Shown one piece after another: positions 43,586 to 53,567 of a stretch of DNA of 64,000 bases. Positions within the stretch are counted from its first letter, which is position 1. The number at the start of each line of letters is the position of its first letter. Origin of the DNA: Psychrobacter immobilis (GTDB taxonomy: Bacteria > Pseudomonadota > Gammaproteobacteria > Pseudomonadales > Moraxellaceae). Position numbers and translations under genes: made by a program. A model generated the notes under the pieces. That model worked only from the letters and a program-made list of their open reading frames with translations. It ran no database searches and was not told where the DNA came from. Location: NCBI RefSeq assembly GCF_904846185.1, contig NZ_CAJGZQ010000002.1, forward strand, positions 124,001 to 188,000, given 5' to 3'.

Positions 43586-44881
43586 TTAGCGATGCAACCA
43601 AGGGAAAGGCTGCACTTTTACGGTTTTACCAGCGGCTATATTGCCAGAATCTTGTGCTAGTACAATGAAGCAATTGGCGTGGCTCAGTTGTTTGATACGG
43701 TGCGATTGTTGCTTGGTAAAGCTTTCAACTTGAAAATCGCCAAGTTCGTTTTGGGACAATATGCCTCTTTGAAAATCCATCCGTCCCGCTGATTTTTTGA
43801 TATCATTTTTAAGCGTTGCAGTGAGACTTAACTGCATAGGTCGCTCTTGTGGCGCAGCGCCTACCATTTGCCACAAGGCTGGGATCACAAATTGTAGACT
43901 ACCAACGATGGTCGATAGCGGATTGCCGGGCAAGCCAAAATATAGCACTGGCTTGGCAAGATTTTTAGTCAGCTCGCCAAAGACAAATGGCTTACCGGGT
44001 TTCATCGCGACTTTATAGTGGTTAATCTGCCCAAGCTGCTCAATAACCGTGGTTAAAAAATCATAGTCGCCAACCGATACCCCAGCCGTGGAGATAAGGA
44101 CGTCGCACTCTTGTATGGCTTGGGTTACGGCGGCGATGGTTTTATCTAAATCATCTGGGATAATGCCATAATCACGAATAGTAATGGGTAAATCAGCGAG
44201 TAAGCTTTTTAGGGTAGGCGTGTTCGAGTTATAGATTTGCGCCAAACTGGTCAGCTCATTGCCAATGGCAACTAGCTCATCACCTGTTGCGAGTACACCA
44301 ACGGTTAAAGGCTGATATACCGTCACTTGACCAAAGCCCAAATTAGCCAATAAGCTAATATCAGCAGGATTTAGGCGTTTACCCTTTAATAGAACCGCTT
44401 CGCCAACTTCAATTTCTTCGCCTTGTTTACGGATATTGTCATCATGCTTAGCGTCTTGACTGAGGGTAATAGTATAAAGCTGCGATTTATCAATGCGGTC
44501 TTTTATGGCGGCAAAGTTGGTATTTTCTTGCATGATGACCGTATCACAGCTATCAGGAACGACCGCACCGGTAAAGATACGCACCCCTTGTCCTGCTGAA
44601 ATGTCGCCACTATAAGGACTGCCCGCTTGTGATTCACCCACGATATCAATCGTGCTGTCTGCTGAGAGTAGGCTGTCTTTAGCGATCGCATAACCATCCA
44701 TCGCCGATAGATTTTGTCTTGGTATGGCAAAAGGCGAGACAATATCTTCTGCCAATATATGATGACGGCTGTCTAATAAATCGTAGCTTTCGACCACTCT
44801 TTTGTGTAGCGGATAATCGTTAGTATTGTAAGTTTCTATGCGCTGCTGTATTTCAGAGATAAGTCCTGCAACCGTAATCAT
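43586..44881 (-). CDS. moeA: Molybdopterin molybdotransferase MoeA
   Basis: This 431-residue enzyme inserts molybdate into adenylylated molybdopterin. It shows the MoeA motifs AIPRQNLSAMDGYAI, GVRIFTGAVVP, ISTAGVSVGDYDF and KPGKPFVFGELT followed by FGLPGNPLS. The length is normal (about 410). It lies between the nar-linked PPIase and moaA, separated from moaA by a hairpin and a NarL site. Confidence 0.94.
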   Translation of the reverse strand: MITVAGLISEIQQRIETYNTNDYPLHKRVVESYDLLDSRHHILAEDIVSPFAIPRQNLSAMDGYAIAKDSLLSADSTIDIVGESQAGSPYSGDISAGQGVRIFTGAVVPDSCDTVIMQENTNFAAIKDRIDKSQLYTITLSQDAKHDDNIRKQGEEIEVGEAVLLKGKRLNPADISLLANLGFGQVTVYQPLTVGVLATGDELVAIGNELTSLAQIYNSNTPTLKSLLADLPITIRDYGIIPDDLDKTIAAVTQAIQECDVLISTAGVSVGDYDFLTTVIEQLGQINHYKVAMKPGKPFVFGELTKNLAKPVLYFGLPGNPLSTIVGSLQFVIPALWQMVGAAPQERPMQLSLTATLKNDIKKSAGRMDFQRGILSQNELGDFQVESFTKQQSHRIKQLSHANCFIVLAQDSGNIAAGKTVKVQPFPWLHR

Positions 44882-45025
44882 AAACGTCTACTCATTTTAT
44901 TAATATTGAACTGTGTTATTGATATTGAACGACACATAGCATAAAAAGGGTGTTGTATCACAAGAACCTTTATACCATAGCAGCTACTTTATAACATAAG
45001 AATTAAGTGACCGACAGCGGACTGC

Positions 45026-46078
45026 TTAGCCGCGGAAGATATTCTCTTGCTCAAGTGTCATCTCGATACCTTGGATATCAGCTTCATGCGCTAAGGTAAA
45101 CAAGTAGTCGCATAATGATTGGTGAAAGGCTTGTTGGCTCAGTTTATTATGGATTGCAGGACTGACTTGCTCATAAGTCATCTGTATGCCAGGTTCTTTA
45201 TTGAGCACCTCAACGATGTGAAAACCGTAACGGCTTTCGATAGGGCTTGGCGCAAGTCCTTTATCTAGCTTAAACAATACACCTTCAAATTCTGGTACGG
45301 TTTGACCTTTGCTAATCACACCCAGTTCGCCACCTTGCTCTTTTGAAGGGCAAGCCGAATGCTGGCGTGCTAACAGAATAAATTCTGCATCAGGATTGGC
45401 GTTATTTTTGATTTGTTCGATAAACTCGTAAGCGGTCTTTTTAAGCTTTAAGCGCTCATCACCATCTTCAGGCGGGCATGCCAATAAAATATGGCGTACA
45501 GTCATGATGGGATCAGTCTTAAAGTCAGTCATATTCTGCTTATAATAGCGCTCACAGGTTGCCATATCTGGCATCGTTGCTTGAACGTTTTTGTCTATTA
45601 AAGTAGAAATGGCTTGCTCTTCGTCGTTTTCCCACGCCGCTTCACCAAGGCTTGGCTCATCTAAAACCGCCAATCTCAGTAATTCGCGCACAACCAGCGC
45701 TTGCGTCGCTAAAAAGACGGCGTCTTCTTTGTTTTCTGCTGGATGATATTGCAGCTCTTGGGCGATATTGGTTCTATCTATCATCACCCCATTGACTGTC
45801 ACTGAAGGCAGCTCATCACGGCTAGAGGCAATCAGGTTTTTATGGTTGCTGCGCTCTTCCGCCATCGCTTTTTCGATGAACTCTTGGTCAGAATGCGGTT
45901 TTTGCAAATCAGACAAGGTTGGCATTACTCTAAGAATATCATCACCGTGACCAGTAGGAGTGTGATCGGCATGACTGTGACTGTGATTATCATTACCATG
46001 GCTGTGATGATTACCACTGTGCACATGAGCGTTTTGGTTGGTCGCATGGTTGGCTGGATTGTAGGTACTGACAGTCAT
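45026..46078 (-). CDS. NifM-type peptidyl-prolyl isomerase of the nar cluster
   Basis: This 350-residue protein has a C-terminal parvulin (PpiC) domain at about 195-300 (MTVRHILLACPP, then ELGVISKGQTVPEFEGVLF and GFHIVEVL). The N-terminal region (about 85-190) is of the NifM type. The first 45 residues contain a His-rich run (NHHSHGNDNHSHSHADHT). A PpiC-type gene right after narI also occurs in the Pseudomonas nar operon, so it probably helps fold or mature the reductase. The His run could bind metal. There is no signal peptide. GGAG precedes the ATG. Confidence 0.85.
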   Translation of the reverse strand: MTVSTYNPANHATNQNAHVHSGNHHSHGNDNHSHSHADHTPTGHGDDILRVMPTLSDLQKPHSDQEFIEKAMAEERSNHKNLIASSRDELPSVTVNGVMIDRTNIAQELQYHPAENKEDAVFLATQALVVRELLRLAVLDEPSLGEAAWENDEEQAISTLIDKNVQATMPDMATCERYYKQNMTDFKTDPIMTVRHILLACPPEDGDERLKLKKTAYEFIEQIKNNANPDAEFILLARQHSACPSKEQGGELGVISKGQTVPEFEGVLFKLDKGLAPSPIESRYGFHIVEVLNKEPGIQMTYEQVSPAIHNKLSQQAFHQSLCDYLFTLAHEADIQGIEMTLEQENIFRG

Positions 46079-46122
46079 GGCTTTGCTCCACTAAGGATTC
46101 TGGTAATAGAAATTCTAAAATA

Positions 46123-46133
46123 TAGGGCGTGTT
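46123..46133. repeat. Possible end of the TAGGGCGTGT repeat family
   Basis: TAGGGCGTGTT matches the start of the copy at 15983 for ten bases and then diverges. Weak on its own; listed because of the other copies. Confidence 0.35.
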
Positions 46134-46157
46134 GATTCATCGTTAAAGGTAGGGTAA

Positions 46158-46215
46158 AGAGCAGTATCTAGGTGAGGATAGGGTTAAAAATGCCATTCCA
46201 TTTAGATACTGCTCT
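46158..46215 (-). terminator. Hairpin after narI
   Basis: Perfect 13-base arms (AGAGCAGTATCTA / TAGATACTGCTCT) lie between the narI stop and the PPIase gene, with a 32-base loop. There is no strong T-run. It may protect or process the nar mRNA and lower PPIase expression. Confidence 0.5.
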
Positions 46216-46221
46216 ACAGCC

Positions 46222-46947
46222 TTACTGAGAGTTCTTTTGTCTGACAATTTGATAGCGACGGCCGAAATACCAAATTGGCGCGCTAATGATATGAATAAGC
46301 CGTGTAAACGGAAATATCGCAATCAGGGTGATGCCGAGCGCCATATGCAGCTGATAAATTAAGTCAGTTTGCTCAATGCGCGCCGCTGCCTGCAAAGGTC
46401 TTAAAATTGTGATGTCCTGTGCCCAGCCTGCCAAATTCATCATGGTATAGCCATCTAAATGCTTCACTGACGTAAAGATGGACAGCAGACCTAAGTTCAG
46501 CTGGATAAATAACAGCACCAGTACCAGTTTGTCTGAGAACGATGAGGTGTTTGAGATACGGTCATCGGTAAAGCGTCGCCACATGAGCATGACCAAACCG
46601 AACCAACAAAACACCCCTGCGATACCCCCAACGACCACCGCTAATATCTGCTTATGTCCGGCGCTGATAAATCTGTCATAAAGAAAATGCGGTGTCAACA
46701 TGCCAAATAAATGACCGAGGAGCACCACAATGATACCGACGTGGAATAAGTTGCTGGCAAGGCGCATGTTTTTGCTTCTGAGCATTTGCGTCGAGCCTGT
46801 CTTCCATGAATACTGAGATAAATCAAAACGTACCCAAGTACCAATAATAGCGATGGTCAATGCCACATACGGATAAACGCCAAAAAGGAAAATTTGTAGC
46901 CAGTTTAGGTTGGCTAAAGACTGCACACTAGGATCTGCGATATTCAT
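46222..46947 (-). CDS. narI: Respiratory nitrate reductase gamma subunit NarI
   Basis: This diheme cytochrome b subunit has 241 residues and five membrane helices. It oxidises quinol and passes electrons to NarH. Heme-ligand histidines lie in SNLFHVGIIVVLLGHLFG and in the C-terminal YQLHMALGITL...FTRLIHI segments, as in E. coli NarI. A strong ribosome-binding site (AAGGAGAAAGG) precedes the ATG. It follows narJ by 14 bases. Confidence 0.95.
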   Translation of the reverse strand: MNIADPSVQSLANLNWLQIFLFGVYPYVALTIAIIGTWVRFDLSQYSWKTGSTQMLRSKNMRLASNLFHVGIIVVLLGHLFGMLTPHFLYDRFISAGHKQILAVVVGGIAGVFCWFGLVMLMWRRFTDDRISNTSSFSDKLVLVLLFIQLNLGLLSIFTSVKHLDGYTMMNLAGWAQDITILRPLQAAARIEQTDLIYQLHMALGITLIAIFPFTRLIHIISAPIWYFGRRYQIVRQKNSQ

Positions 46948-46961
46948 GTCCTTTCTCCTTA

Positions 46962-47828
46962 TTATGATTTAACCGGCTGGTTGGTTTTAAAATCTACCCA
47001 GTGCACTGGAGCATCGACTGCATTAGCAGCAGAGGCATTTTTTATACCAGCTTTTGCTGCAAGATTTTGGGTACTTGTTTGTGACGGGCAACGCTCTTCT
47101 TGTTGCGCATCTAAAAACGTCACCACTTCTTCTTCCCATTCTTTGTCTAATGCCTCAAAGCTGTCATCACGCTTCTCTTTGCTGATTTTTTCTTGATACT
47201 CTTCAACGATATCGAGCGGTTTACCAGCGATTTGCAATAGCGCATTGAAGCAGCCTTTATACAAGCTACCGCGACCCTCTAATCTGGCGGCAAGCAAAGC
47301 GAGGATATGGCTCACATCAGCGATATCCATACGAATTTGAATGTCGTCTTCAATAATGGTTGCTTGATACGCTAAAAATTCGAGATATAAAGGCAGATAA
47401 TCAGGCAGCTCTTTGACGCTAATCTCAAAGCCCGCTTCTTGATATTGACCCATCAAATCGACCATCGCTTGACCACGGTCGCGCGATTCGCCATGTACAT
47501 GCTCAAACAACCATAGTGATAAAGAACGACCGCGCTCAAACAAACCGTCATAACGCGCTTGCGCCTCAAGAGAGCCGGTATCGATTAAATCTTCGATCAA
47601 GTCGATGATTTGCATCCGTACTTCTGGGCTAATCAGCGTTGATCTGGCAACAATCTCTGTGCAATCAGCAAGCGTATCGCCTAAAAACAGCTCATTACTT
47701 GGATAGTCGATAAGTAGGCTGAGTACCTTGAGTAGCTTTAAGTCTGAAGCGCCAATCATCGGCGACTCAATCGCTGAATTAATTGGCTCATGCACTGAAG
47801 TGCTGTTATTGAGTTGAGTAGTTTGCAT
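46962..47828 (-). CDS. narJ: Nitrate reductase assembly chaperone NarJ
   Basis: The ATG at 47828 follows the narH stop by one base (TAA-G-ATG), so the longer frame to 47969 is rejected. That gives 288 residues. NarJ binds apo-NarG and assists cofactor insertion. The helical core LSLLIDYPSNELF, then LSLWLFEHVHGESRDRGQAMVDLM and LPDYLPLYLEFLA, is typical. The C-terminal tail is longer than in E. coli NarJ (about 236). Confidence 0.92.
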   Translation of the reverse strand: MQTTQLNNSTSVHEPINSAIESPMIGASDLKLLKVLSLLIDYPSNELFLGDTLADCTEIVARSTLISPEVRMQIIDLIEDLIDTGSLEAQARYDGLFERGRSLSLWLFEHVHGESRDRGQAMVDLMGQYQEAGFEISVKELPDYLPLYLEFLAYQATIIEDDIQIRMDIADVSHILALLAARLEGRGSLYKGCFNALLQIAGKPLDIVEEYQEKISKEKRDDSFEALDKEWEEEVVTFLDAQQEERCPSQTSTQNLAAKAGIKNASAANAVDAPVHWVDFKTNQPVKS

Positions 47829-47829
47829 C

Positions 47830-49383
47830 TTATGACTCCCACTTTTGGACAGTATCGATGAAATCGCGGCGATTGGTTTTGCGTTGTCCAAACATGCTAT
47901 TGTCCGAATGTCCTGAACAGCCTTCGCCAAAGGTGAATCCGCAACCATTACGCTCAGCGAATGCATCACTCAATGCTTCTTCACGATGCGCCGTTGGAAT
48001 CACAAAGCGATCTTCGTAGTTAGCAATAGCCAAGTAGCGGTACATCTCTTCCACTTGCAGCTTGGTCAAACCAACATCATCCAAAATACTTTGGACTTCT
48101 TGTTTTTCAACCAATTGCATACGCTTGTAGCTACGCATAGCAAGTAGGCGCTTCAATGCTAGACGAACTGGCTCTTCATCGCCTGCGGTAAGCATGTTTG
48201 CTAAATAGCGCAAAGGAATACGTAAACTGTCGACATCTGGAATGAGACCATCCATACCGACTTTGCCTGCTTCAGCAGCATTTTGAATCGGTGATAATGG
48301 CGGTACATACCAAACCATCGGCAGCGTGCGGTATTCAGGATGTAGTGGTAGCGCAAGCTTCCAATCCATCGCTAGCTTATAAACTGGTGAGCGCTGGGCT
48401 GAATCAATGACCGATTGCGGTACACCGTCTTTTAATGCTTGGGCGATAACAGCAGGGTCATTTGGATCTAAAAATACGTCTAACTGTGCTTGGTAAAGGT
48501 CTTGCTCGTTAGGTGTGCTTGCTGCTTCAGCGATTTTGTCCGCGTCATAAAGCAGTACACCCAAGTAGCGGATACGACCAACACAGGTTTCTGAACAAAC
48601 GGTCGGCAAGCCGGCTTCAATACGGGGATAACAGAAGATGCATTTTTCAGATTTCCCCGACTTCCAGTTGTAGTAAATCTTTTTATACGGGCAGCCTGAG
48701 ATACACATGCGCCAGCCGCGACATTTTTCTTGGTCAATCAAGACAATGCCGTCTTCTTCACGCTTATAAATCGCGCCACTTGGGCATGATGCGACGCAAG
48801 TTGGGTTCAAGCAATGCTCGCACAGACGTGGCAAATACATCATAAAGGTGTTTTCGTACTCGCCATAAATTTCCGCTTGAATGTTGTCAAAGTTCTTATC
48901 TTTGCGACGTTTTTCAAACTCTGAGCCGAGGATTTCTTCCCAGTTAGGACCCCATTCAATCTTTTGCATACGCTTGCCAGTGATGGCTGAGCGCGGGCGG
49001 GCGATAGGTTGATGGTTGCTGATAGGTGCGGTATGCAGATGCTGATAATCGAAATCAAACGGCTCATAATAGTCATCAATTTCTGGTAGGTCAGGGTTAG
49101 CAAAGATATTTGCCAATACTCTAAATTTACCACCGATACGCGGATTGATAGTGCCGTTGGCATTACGTATCCAACCACCTTTCCATTTGGTTTGGTTTTC
49201 CCATTCTTTGGGATAACCGATACCGGGTTTTGATTCAACGTTGTTAAACCACGCGTATTCCATACCTTCACGGCTGGTCCAGACGTTTTTACAGGTGACT
49301 GAGCAGGTGTGACAACCGATACATTTATCAAGGTTAAGCACCATGCCGACTTGCGAACGAATTTTCATGGATCTGTGCTCCAA
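47830..49383 (-). CDS. narH: Respiratory nitrate reductase beta subunit NarH
   Basis: This iron-sulfur subunit has 517 residues. Cluster motifs are CIGCHTCSVTCKNVW near the N-terminus, CEHCLNPTCVASCPSGA, CRGWRMCISGCP (Trp in place of one Cys, giving the 3Fe-4S cluster as in E. coli) and CIFCYPRIEAG. It wires NarI to NarG on the cytoplasmic side. It lies 77 bases after narG. Confidence 0.96.
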   Translation of the reverse strand: MEHRSMKIRSQVGMVLNLDKCIGCHTCSVTCKNVWTSREGMEYAWFNNVESKPGIGYPKEWENQTKWKGGWIRNANGTINPRIGGKFRVLANIFANPDLPEIDDYYEPFDFDYQHLHTAPISNHQPIARPRSAITGKRMQKIEWGPNWEEILGSEFEKRRKDKNFDNIQAEIYGEYENTFMMYLPRLCEHCLNPTCVASCPSGAIYKREEDGIVLIDQEKCRGWRMCISGCPYKKIYYNWKSGKSEKCIFCYPRIEAGLPTVCSETCVGRIRYLGVLLYDADKIAEAASTPNEQDLYQAQLDVFLDPNDPAVIAQALKDGVPQSVIDSAQRSPVYKLAMDWKLALPLHPEYRTLPMVWYVPPLSPIQNAAEAGKVGMDGLIPDVDSLRIPLRYLANMLTAGDEEPVRLALKRLLAMRSYKRMQLVEKQEVQSILDDVGLTKLQVEEMYRYLAIANYEDRFVIPTAHREEALSDAFAERNGCGFTFGEGCSGHSDNSMFGQRKTNRRDFIDTVQKWES

Positions 49384-49460
49384 ATAATAGTAAAAAAGCA
49401 GCTTTATGTTCTTCCTAGATATCCTGAAATCAGGATATCTTTTCGATAGAAGAAACAGCG

Positions 49461-52400
49461 TTACCCTTCAATGCTGGTTGGTAACGGACGTGGCAATTCG
49501 TTATCTGGCTTATCTTCTAGCCAGTCGATTTTTGACATTTTACGAATCACGACAAATTCATCACGGTTACAACCGACGGTGCCATAATAGTTAAAGCCAT
49601 AAGACTGCTGGGCGTAGCTGCCAATCATATGCGTCGGTTTCAAAATCGTCCGAGTGACCGAGTTATGGATACCGCCACGTGTGCCTGTTTGCTCAGAGCC
49701 TGGAATGTTGACCAGTTTCTCTTGGGCGTGATACATCATGGTCATGCCTTCTTTCACCCTTTGGCTGACGATGGCACGGGCAGTGATTGCCCCATTAGCA
49801 TTGAACAGCTCAATCCAGTCGTTATCGACGATGCCGGCTTTTTGGGCATCGACTTCTGACATCCAGACACAAGGTCCGCCGCGACTTAAGGTCAGCATCA
49901 GCAAGTTTTCAGAGTAGGTACTGTGGATGCCCCATTTTTGGTGCGGTGTTAAGAAGTTCAGTACAATCTCTTTATTACCATTTGGCTTAGCGTCTTTGAG
50001 CAGCTCAGTGGTCTTGGTATCGATAGGTGGACGATACTGCTGCATTTGCTCACCAAACGCCTGCATCCAAGGATGGTCTTGATAAAACTGCTGGCGACCA
50101 GTAATCGTACGCCATGGAATCAGCTCATGGACGTTGGTATAACCCGCGTTATAACTGACCTGATCCGACTCAATACCTGACCATGTCGGGCTTGAGATGA
50201 TTTTACGTGGCTGTGCGACGATGTCTTTAAAGCGGATTTTTTCGTGCTCGCTAGATTTGGCAAGGTGGGTATGGTCGCGACCAGTAAATTCAGAGAGTGC
50301 AGCCCAGCCTTTTACCGCCACATGACCATTGGTCTCAGGCGCGAGCATCAAAATCATTTCAGAAGCATTGATAGCGGTGTTAAGACTTGGTCGACCTTCA
50401 GAAATACCGGGATCAGTCACTCTATGATTTAAATCACCGAGCTGTTTGACCTCGGTTTTCATATCCCAATTCAAGCCTTTTGAGCCATTACCCAGTTTTT
50501 CTAAGGCAGGACCCATAGAAGTGAACTTTTTATAAGTGCTCGGATAGTCACGCTCAACCACTTTAATCATCGGGCAGTTTTTACCCGGAACCGGTTTTTC
50601 GCCAGCCGTTTTCCAGTCAGTGCCACCAAATGGCTGTGCCAATTCACCTGGGGTGTCATGTTGCATCGGCAAGGTGACAACGTCAGTTTCAACACCTAAA
50701 TGACCTTTTGATACTTCAGAGAAGCTCTTGGCAATGCCTTTATAAATTTCCCAATCGGTCTTAGATTCCCACGCAGGGTCAGTCGCGGCGGTTAATGGGT
50801 GAATGAATGGATGCATGTCTGAGGTATTCATGTCATCTTTTTCGTACCAAGTTGCAGTTGGTAGCACGATGTCAGAATACAAACAGGTGGAAGACATGCG
50901 GAAGTCTAACGTGACAACCAAGTCTAATTTACCAGTCGGTCCTTTTTCTACCCAATCGACTTCTTTTGGTTGCAGGTGACCTTCTGCATTTTCTTTATTG
51001 AGCAAGCCATTTTTGGTGCCCAAGAAATAATGCAGCATATATTCATGACCTTTACCGGACGAGCCCAATAGGTTTGAGCGCCAGATAAACATGTTGCGAG
51101 GAAAGTTGGCTGGGTTATCAGGTGATTCACAAGCAAAGCGTAAGCTGCCATCTTCGAGAGAATCGACCACATATTCTTCCACGCCTTTGCCGCTTTCTTT
51201 GGCTTTGGCAGCGATGGTCAGTGGGTTACGGTTGAGTTGTGGTGCTGAAGGCAACCAGCCTGCGCGTTCTGCTTGAATGTTGTAATCAAGCATATGCTCA
51301 GGGAAGAACTTTTTATCGACGAGAGGCGAGAGTATCTCATGGGCAGAAATGGTTTCGTGACGCCACTGTGAGCTGTGATTGTAAAAGAAGCTCGTGCCGT
51401 TCATATGACGCGGTGGACGATGCCAATCAAGCGCAAAGGCCAATGGCAACCAGCCCGTTTGAGGGCGCAGTTTTTCTTGACCAACATAATGCGCCCAGCC
51501 GCCGCCAGATTTGCCGATACAGCCACATAGCATCAGCATGTTAATCACGCCGCGATAGTTCATGTCTAGGTGATACCAGTGGTTCATACCCGCGCCGATG
51601 ATAATCATCGATTTACCATGAGTCTTATGGGCGTTTTCAGCGAATTCACGCGCGACTTGAATGACGCGCTCACGGCTCAAACCGGTGATGACTTCTTGCC
51701 AAGCAGGCGTGCCCGGTACGGTGGCATCGTTATAGTCGTCGGTGACATGCTCGCCGCCAACACCATTATCCACCCCAAGGTTGGCAACGGTTAGATCAAA
51801 GACGGTCGCAACGATAGCGGTGCTGCCATCGGCAAGGGTAATGGTTTTACAAGGAACGGTTTTTTGCTGGATAGGCTCGCCTGGTACTGAGGTAAAATGC
51901 GGATGATCCACATGACCGAAGTAATCAAAGCCCACGACACAAGTCTCAGCACTGTCTTTTAAGGTTAGCGTCAGATCGATATCTTCGCCTGTGGTGCCGT
52001 TTTTTTGCTCAAGATTCCACTTGCCTTTTTCGCCCCAACGGTAACCAATTGAGCCCAGCGGAGAAACCAATTCGCCGTCATTATTTAAAGCGATGGTTTT
52101 CCATTCAGGATTGTTTTCTTGACCCAAGTCATCGACCAAGTCAGAAGCACGCAGGTAGCGACCAGCACGGCGCGCGCCATCTTCACCTTCTAGCATGACC
52201 AGTACGGGCAAATCGGTATAACGCTTGGCGTAGTCTAAGAAGTAATCGCTTGGCTGCTTGAGATAAAACTCTTTGATAATGACATGACAGAATGCTTGCG
52301 CCACAGCCGCATCAGTACCTTGTTTTGGGTTTAGCCATAAGTCAGTTAACTTAGAAACCTCAGCATAATCAGGGGTGATGGAGACTGTCTTAGTGCCTTT

Positions 52401-53219
52401 ATAACGAACTTCGGTAAAGAAATGCGCGTCTGGTGTACGCGTTTGCGGAACGTTTGAACCCCACGCAATAATATAATCAGAGTTGTACCAATCGGCTGAT
52501 TCTGGCACGTCGGTTTGCTCACCCCAAACCATTGGCGACGCTGGTGGCAGGTCACAATACCAGTCATAGAATGACAAGCAAACACCGCCGATAAGTGATA
52601 AATAGCGACTACCAGCTGCGTAACTGACCATCGACATCGCAGGAATCGGAGAGAAACCAACGATACGATCAGGACCAAAAGTTTTGGCGGTATAGACATT
52701 ACTAGCGGCGATGATTTCATTAACTTCCGCCCACGTTGAGCGAATAAAACCGCCCAAACCGCGCTTGGATTTATACTGTTCTGCTTTGATAGGGTCTTGG
52801 ACGATACTGCCCCAAGCATCGACTGGATCAGGATACTGCGCTTTGGCTTCACGCCATAATTTGAGAAGCGGCTTACGTACTTTAGGATATTTCACACGGT
52901 TCGCTGAATACATGTACCAGCTGTAGCTTGCGCCACGAGGACAGCCACGCGGTTCGTGGTTTGGTAAGTCTGGACGGGTTTCAGGATAGTCAGTTTGCTG
53001 CGTTTCCCACGTGACCAAGCCGTTTTTTACGTAAATTTTCCATGAGCAAGAGCCAGTACAGTTGACCCCATGCGTTGAACGCACGACTTTGTCATACTGC
53101 CAACGGCTACGATACACATTTTCCCAGTCACGAGACTCATCGCGCGTCTCACCATGCCCATCGGAGAATTCGCCCTTTTTACGTTTAAAAAAACGGAATT
53201 GGTCGAGTAAATGGCTCAT
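49461..53219 (-). CDS. narG: Respiratory nitrate reductase alpha subunit NarG
   Basis: This catalytic subunit of 1252 residues (E. coli 1247) reduces nitrate to nitrite using bis-MGD. The FS0 cluster ligands are His 50, Cys 54, Cys 58 and Cys 93, at the same positions as in E. coli. The region YSDIVLPTATWYEKDDMNTSD and the C-terminal part of the MGD site are conserved. There is no twin-arginine signal, as expected of a cytoplasm-facing enzyme. The narGHJI order is standard. A NarL-type palindrome lies about 150 bases before the ATG. Confidence 0.97.
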   Translation of the reverse strand: MSHLLDQFRFFKRKKGEFSDGHGETRDESRDWENVYRSRWQYDKVVRSTHGVNCTGSCSWKIYVKNGLVTWETQQTDYPETRPDLPNHEPRGCPRGASYSWYMYSANRVKYPKVRKPLLKLWREAKAQYPDPVDAWGSIVQDPIKAEQYKSKRGLGGFIRSTWAEVNEIIAASNVYTAKTFGPDRIVGFSPIPAMSMVSYAAGSRYLSLIGGVCLSFYDWYCDLPPASPMVWGEQTDVPESADWYNSDYIIAWGSNVPQTRTPDAHFFTEVRYKGTKTVSITPDYAEVSKLTDLWLNPKQGTDAAVAQAFCHVIIKEFYLKQPSDYFLDYAKRYTDLPVLVMLEGEDGARRAGRYLRASDLVDDLGQENNPEWKTIALNNDGELVSPLGSIGYRWGEKGKWNLEQKNGTTGEDIDLTLTLKDSAETCVVGFDYFGHVDHPHFTSVPGEPIQQKTVPCKTITLADGSTAIVATVFDLTVANLGVDNGVGGEHVTDDYNDATVPGTPAWQEVITGLSRERVIQVAREFAENAHKTHGKSMIIIGAGMNHWYHLDMNYRGVINMLMLCGCIGKSGGGWAHYVGQEKLRPQTGWLPLAFALDWHRPPRHMNGTSFFYNHSSQWRHETISAHEILSPLVDKKFFPEHMLDYNIQAERAGWLPSAPQLNRNPLTIAAKAKESGKGVEEYVVDSLEDGSLRFACESPDNPANFPRNMFIWRSNLLGSSGKGHEYMLHYFLGTKNGLLNKENAEGHLQPKEVDWVEKGPTGKLDLVVTLDFRMSSTCLYSDIVLPTATWYEKDDMNTSDMHPFIHPLTAATDPAWESKTDWEIYKGIAKSFSEVSKGHLGVETDVVTLPMQHDTPGELAQPFGGTDWKTAGEKPVPGKNCPMIKVVERDYPSTYKKFTSMGPALEKLGNGSKGLNWDMKTEVKQLGDLNHRVTDPGISEGRPSLNTAINASEMILMLAPETNGHVAVKGWAALSEFTGRDHTHLAKSSEHEKIRFKDIVAQPRKIISSPTWSGIESDQVSYNAGYTNVHELIPWRTITGRQQFYQDHPWMQAFGEQMQQYRPPIDTKTTELLKDAKPNGNKEIVLNFLTPHQKWGIHSTYSENLLMLTLSRGGPCVWMSEVDAQKAGIVDNDWIELFNANGAITARAIVSQRVKEGMTMMYHAQEKLVNIPGSEQTGTRGGIHNSVTRTILKPTHMIGSYAQQSYGFNYYGTVGCNRDEFVVIRKMSKIDWLEDKPDNELPRPLPTSIEG

Positions 53220-53567
53220 TTCGCTATCCTCTGTATTATTGCCTATGGGGTATCTAAAGCTGAATGGCGTGGTAAAAACAACCCTTTGCCCAAGCTGTAA
53301 ATGTTTTTCGATGGTATTATTTTAAGTAAGCCATCGCTCTCTTGCTATCCGCTAACATGAGCAGAGCACTACCACCTTAGTAGTAGCGGTAAATGATAAA
53401 ATTGGCTTAAAAAATCGTTAAGTATTTATGAGTCGGGCTTATTTATAAGCAGAATATGGATTGGTAAAAATAAAAAAAGTGCTACTTACGCTGGCAAGTA
53501 GCACTATAAAGAGAGATGTTTTTAATTTGAAAATCTGTTTTTAGAGGATGATTTATACAAGGCTGCT
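53220..53567. other. narG upstream region
   Basis: These 348 bases between narG and the upstream narK contain the narG promoter region and the NarL-type palindrome at 53370-53385. I looked for an FNR/ANR box (TTGAT-N4-ATCAA) and did not find a good match. No gene is supported. Confidence 0.65.
53370..53385. promoter_or_regulatory. NarL-type 7-2-7 palindrome upstream of narG
   Basis: TACCACC-TT-AGTAGTA has one heptamer that fits TACYNMT fully and one with a single mismatch, spaced by two bases. Together with the flanking C and G it forms an 18-base palindrome nearly identical to the one upstream of moaA. Confidence 0.65.

Noticed and set aside
53220..53567. FNR/ANR box at the narG promoter
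   Set aside because: No sequence close to TTGAT-N4-ATCAA is present; anaerobic control is plausible but not visible here.
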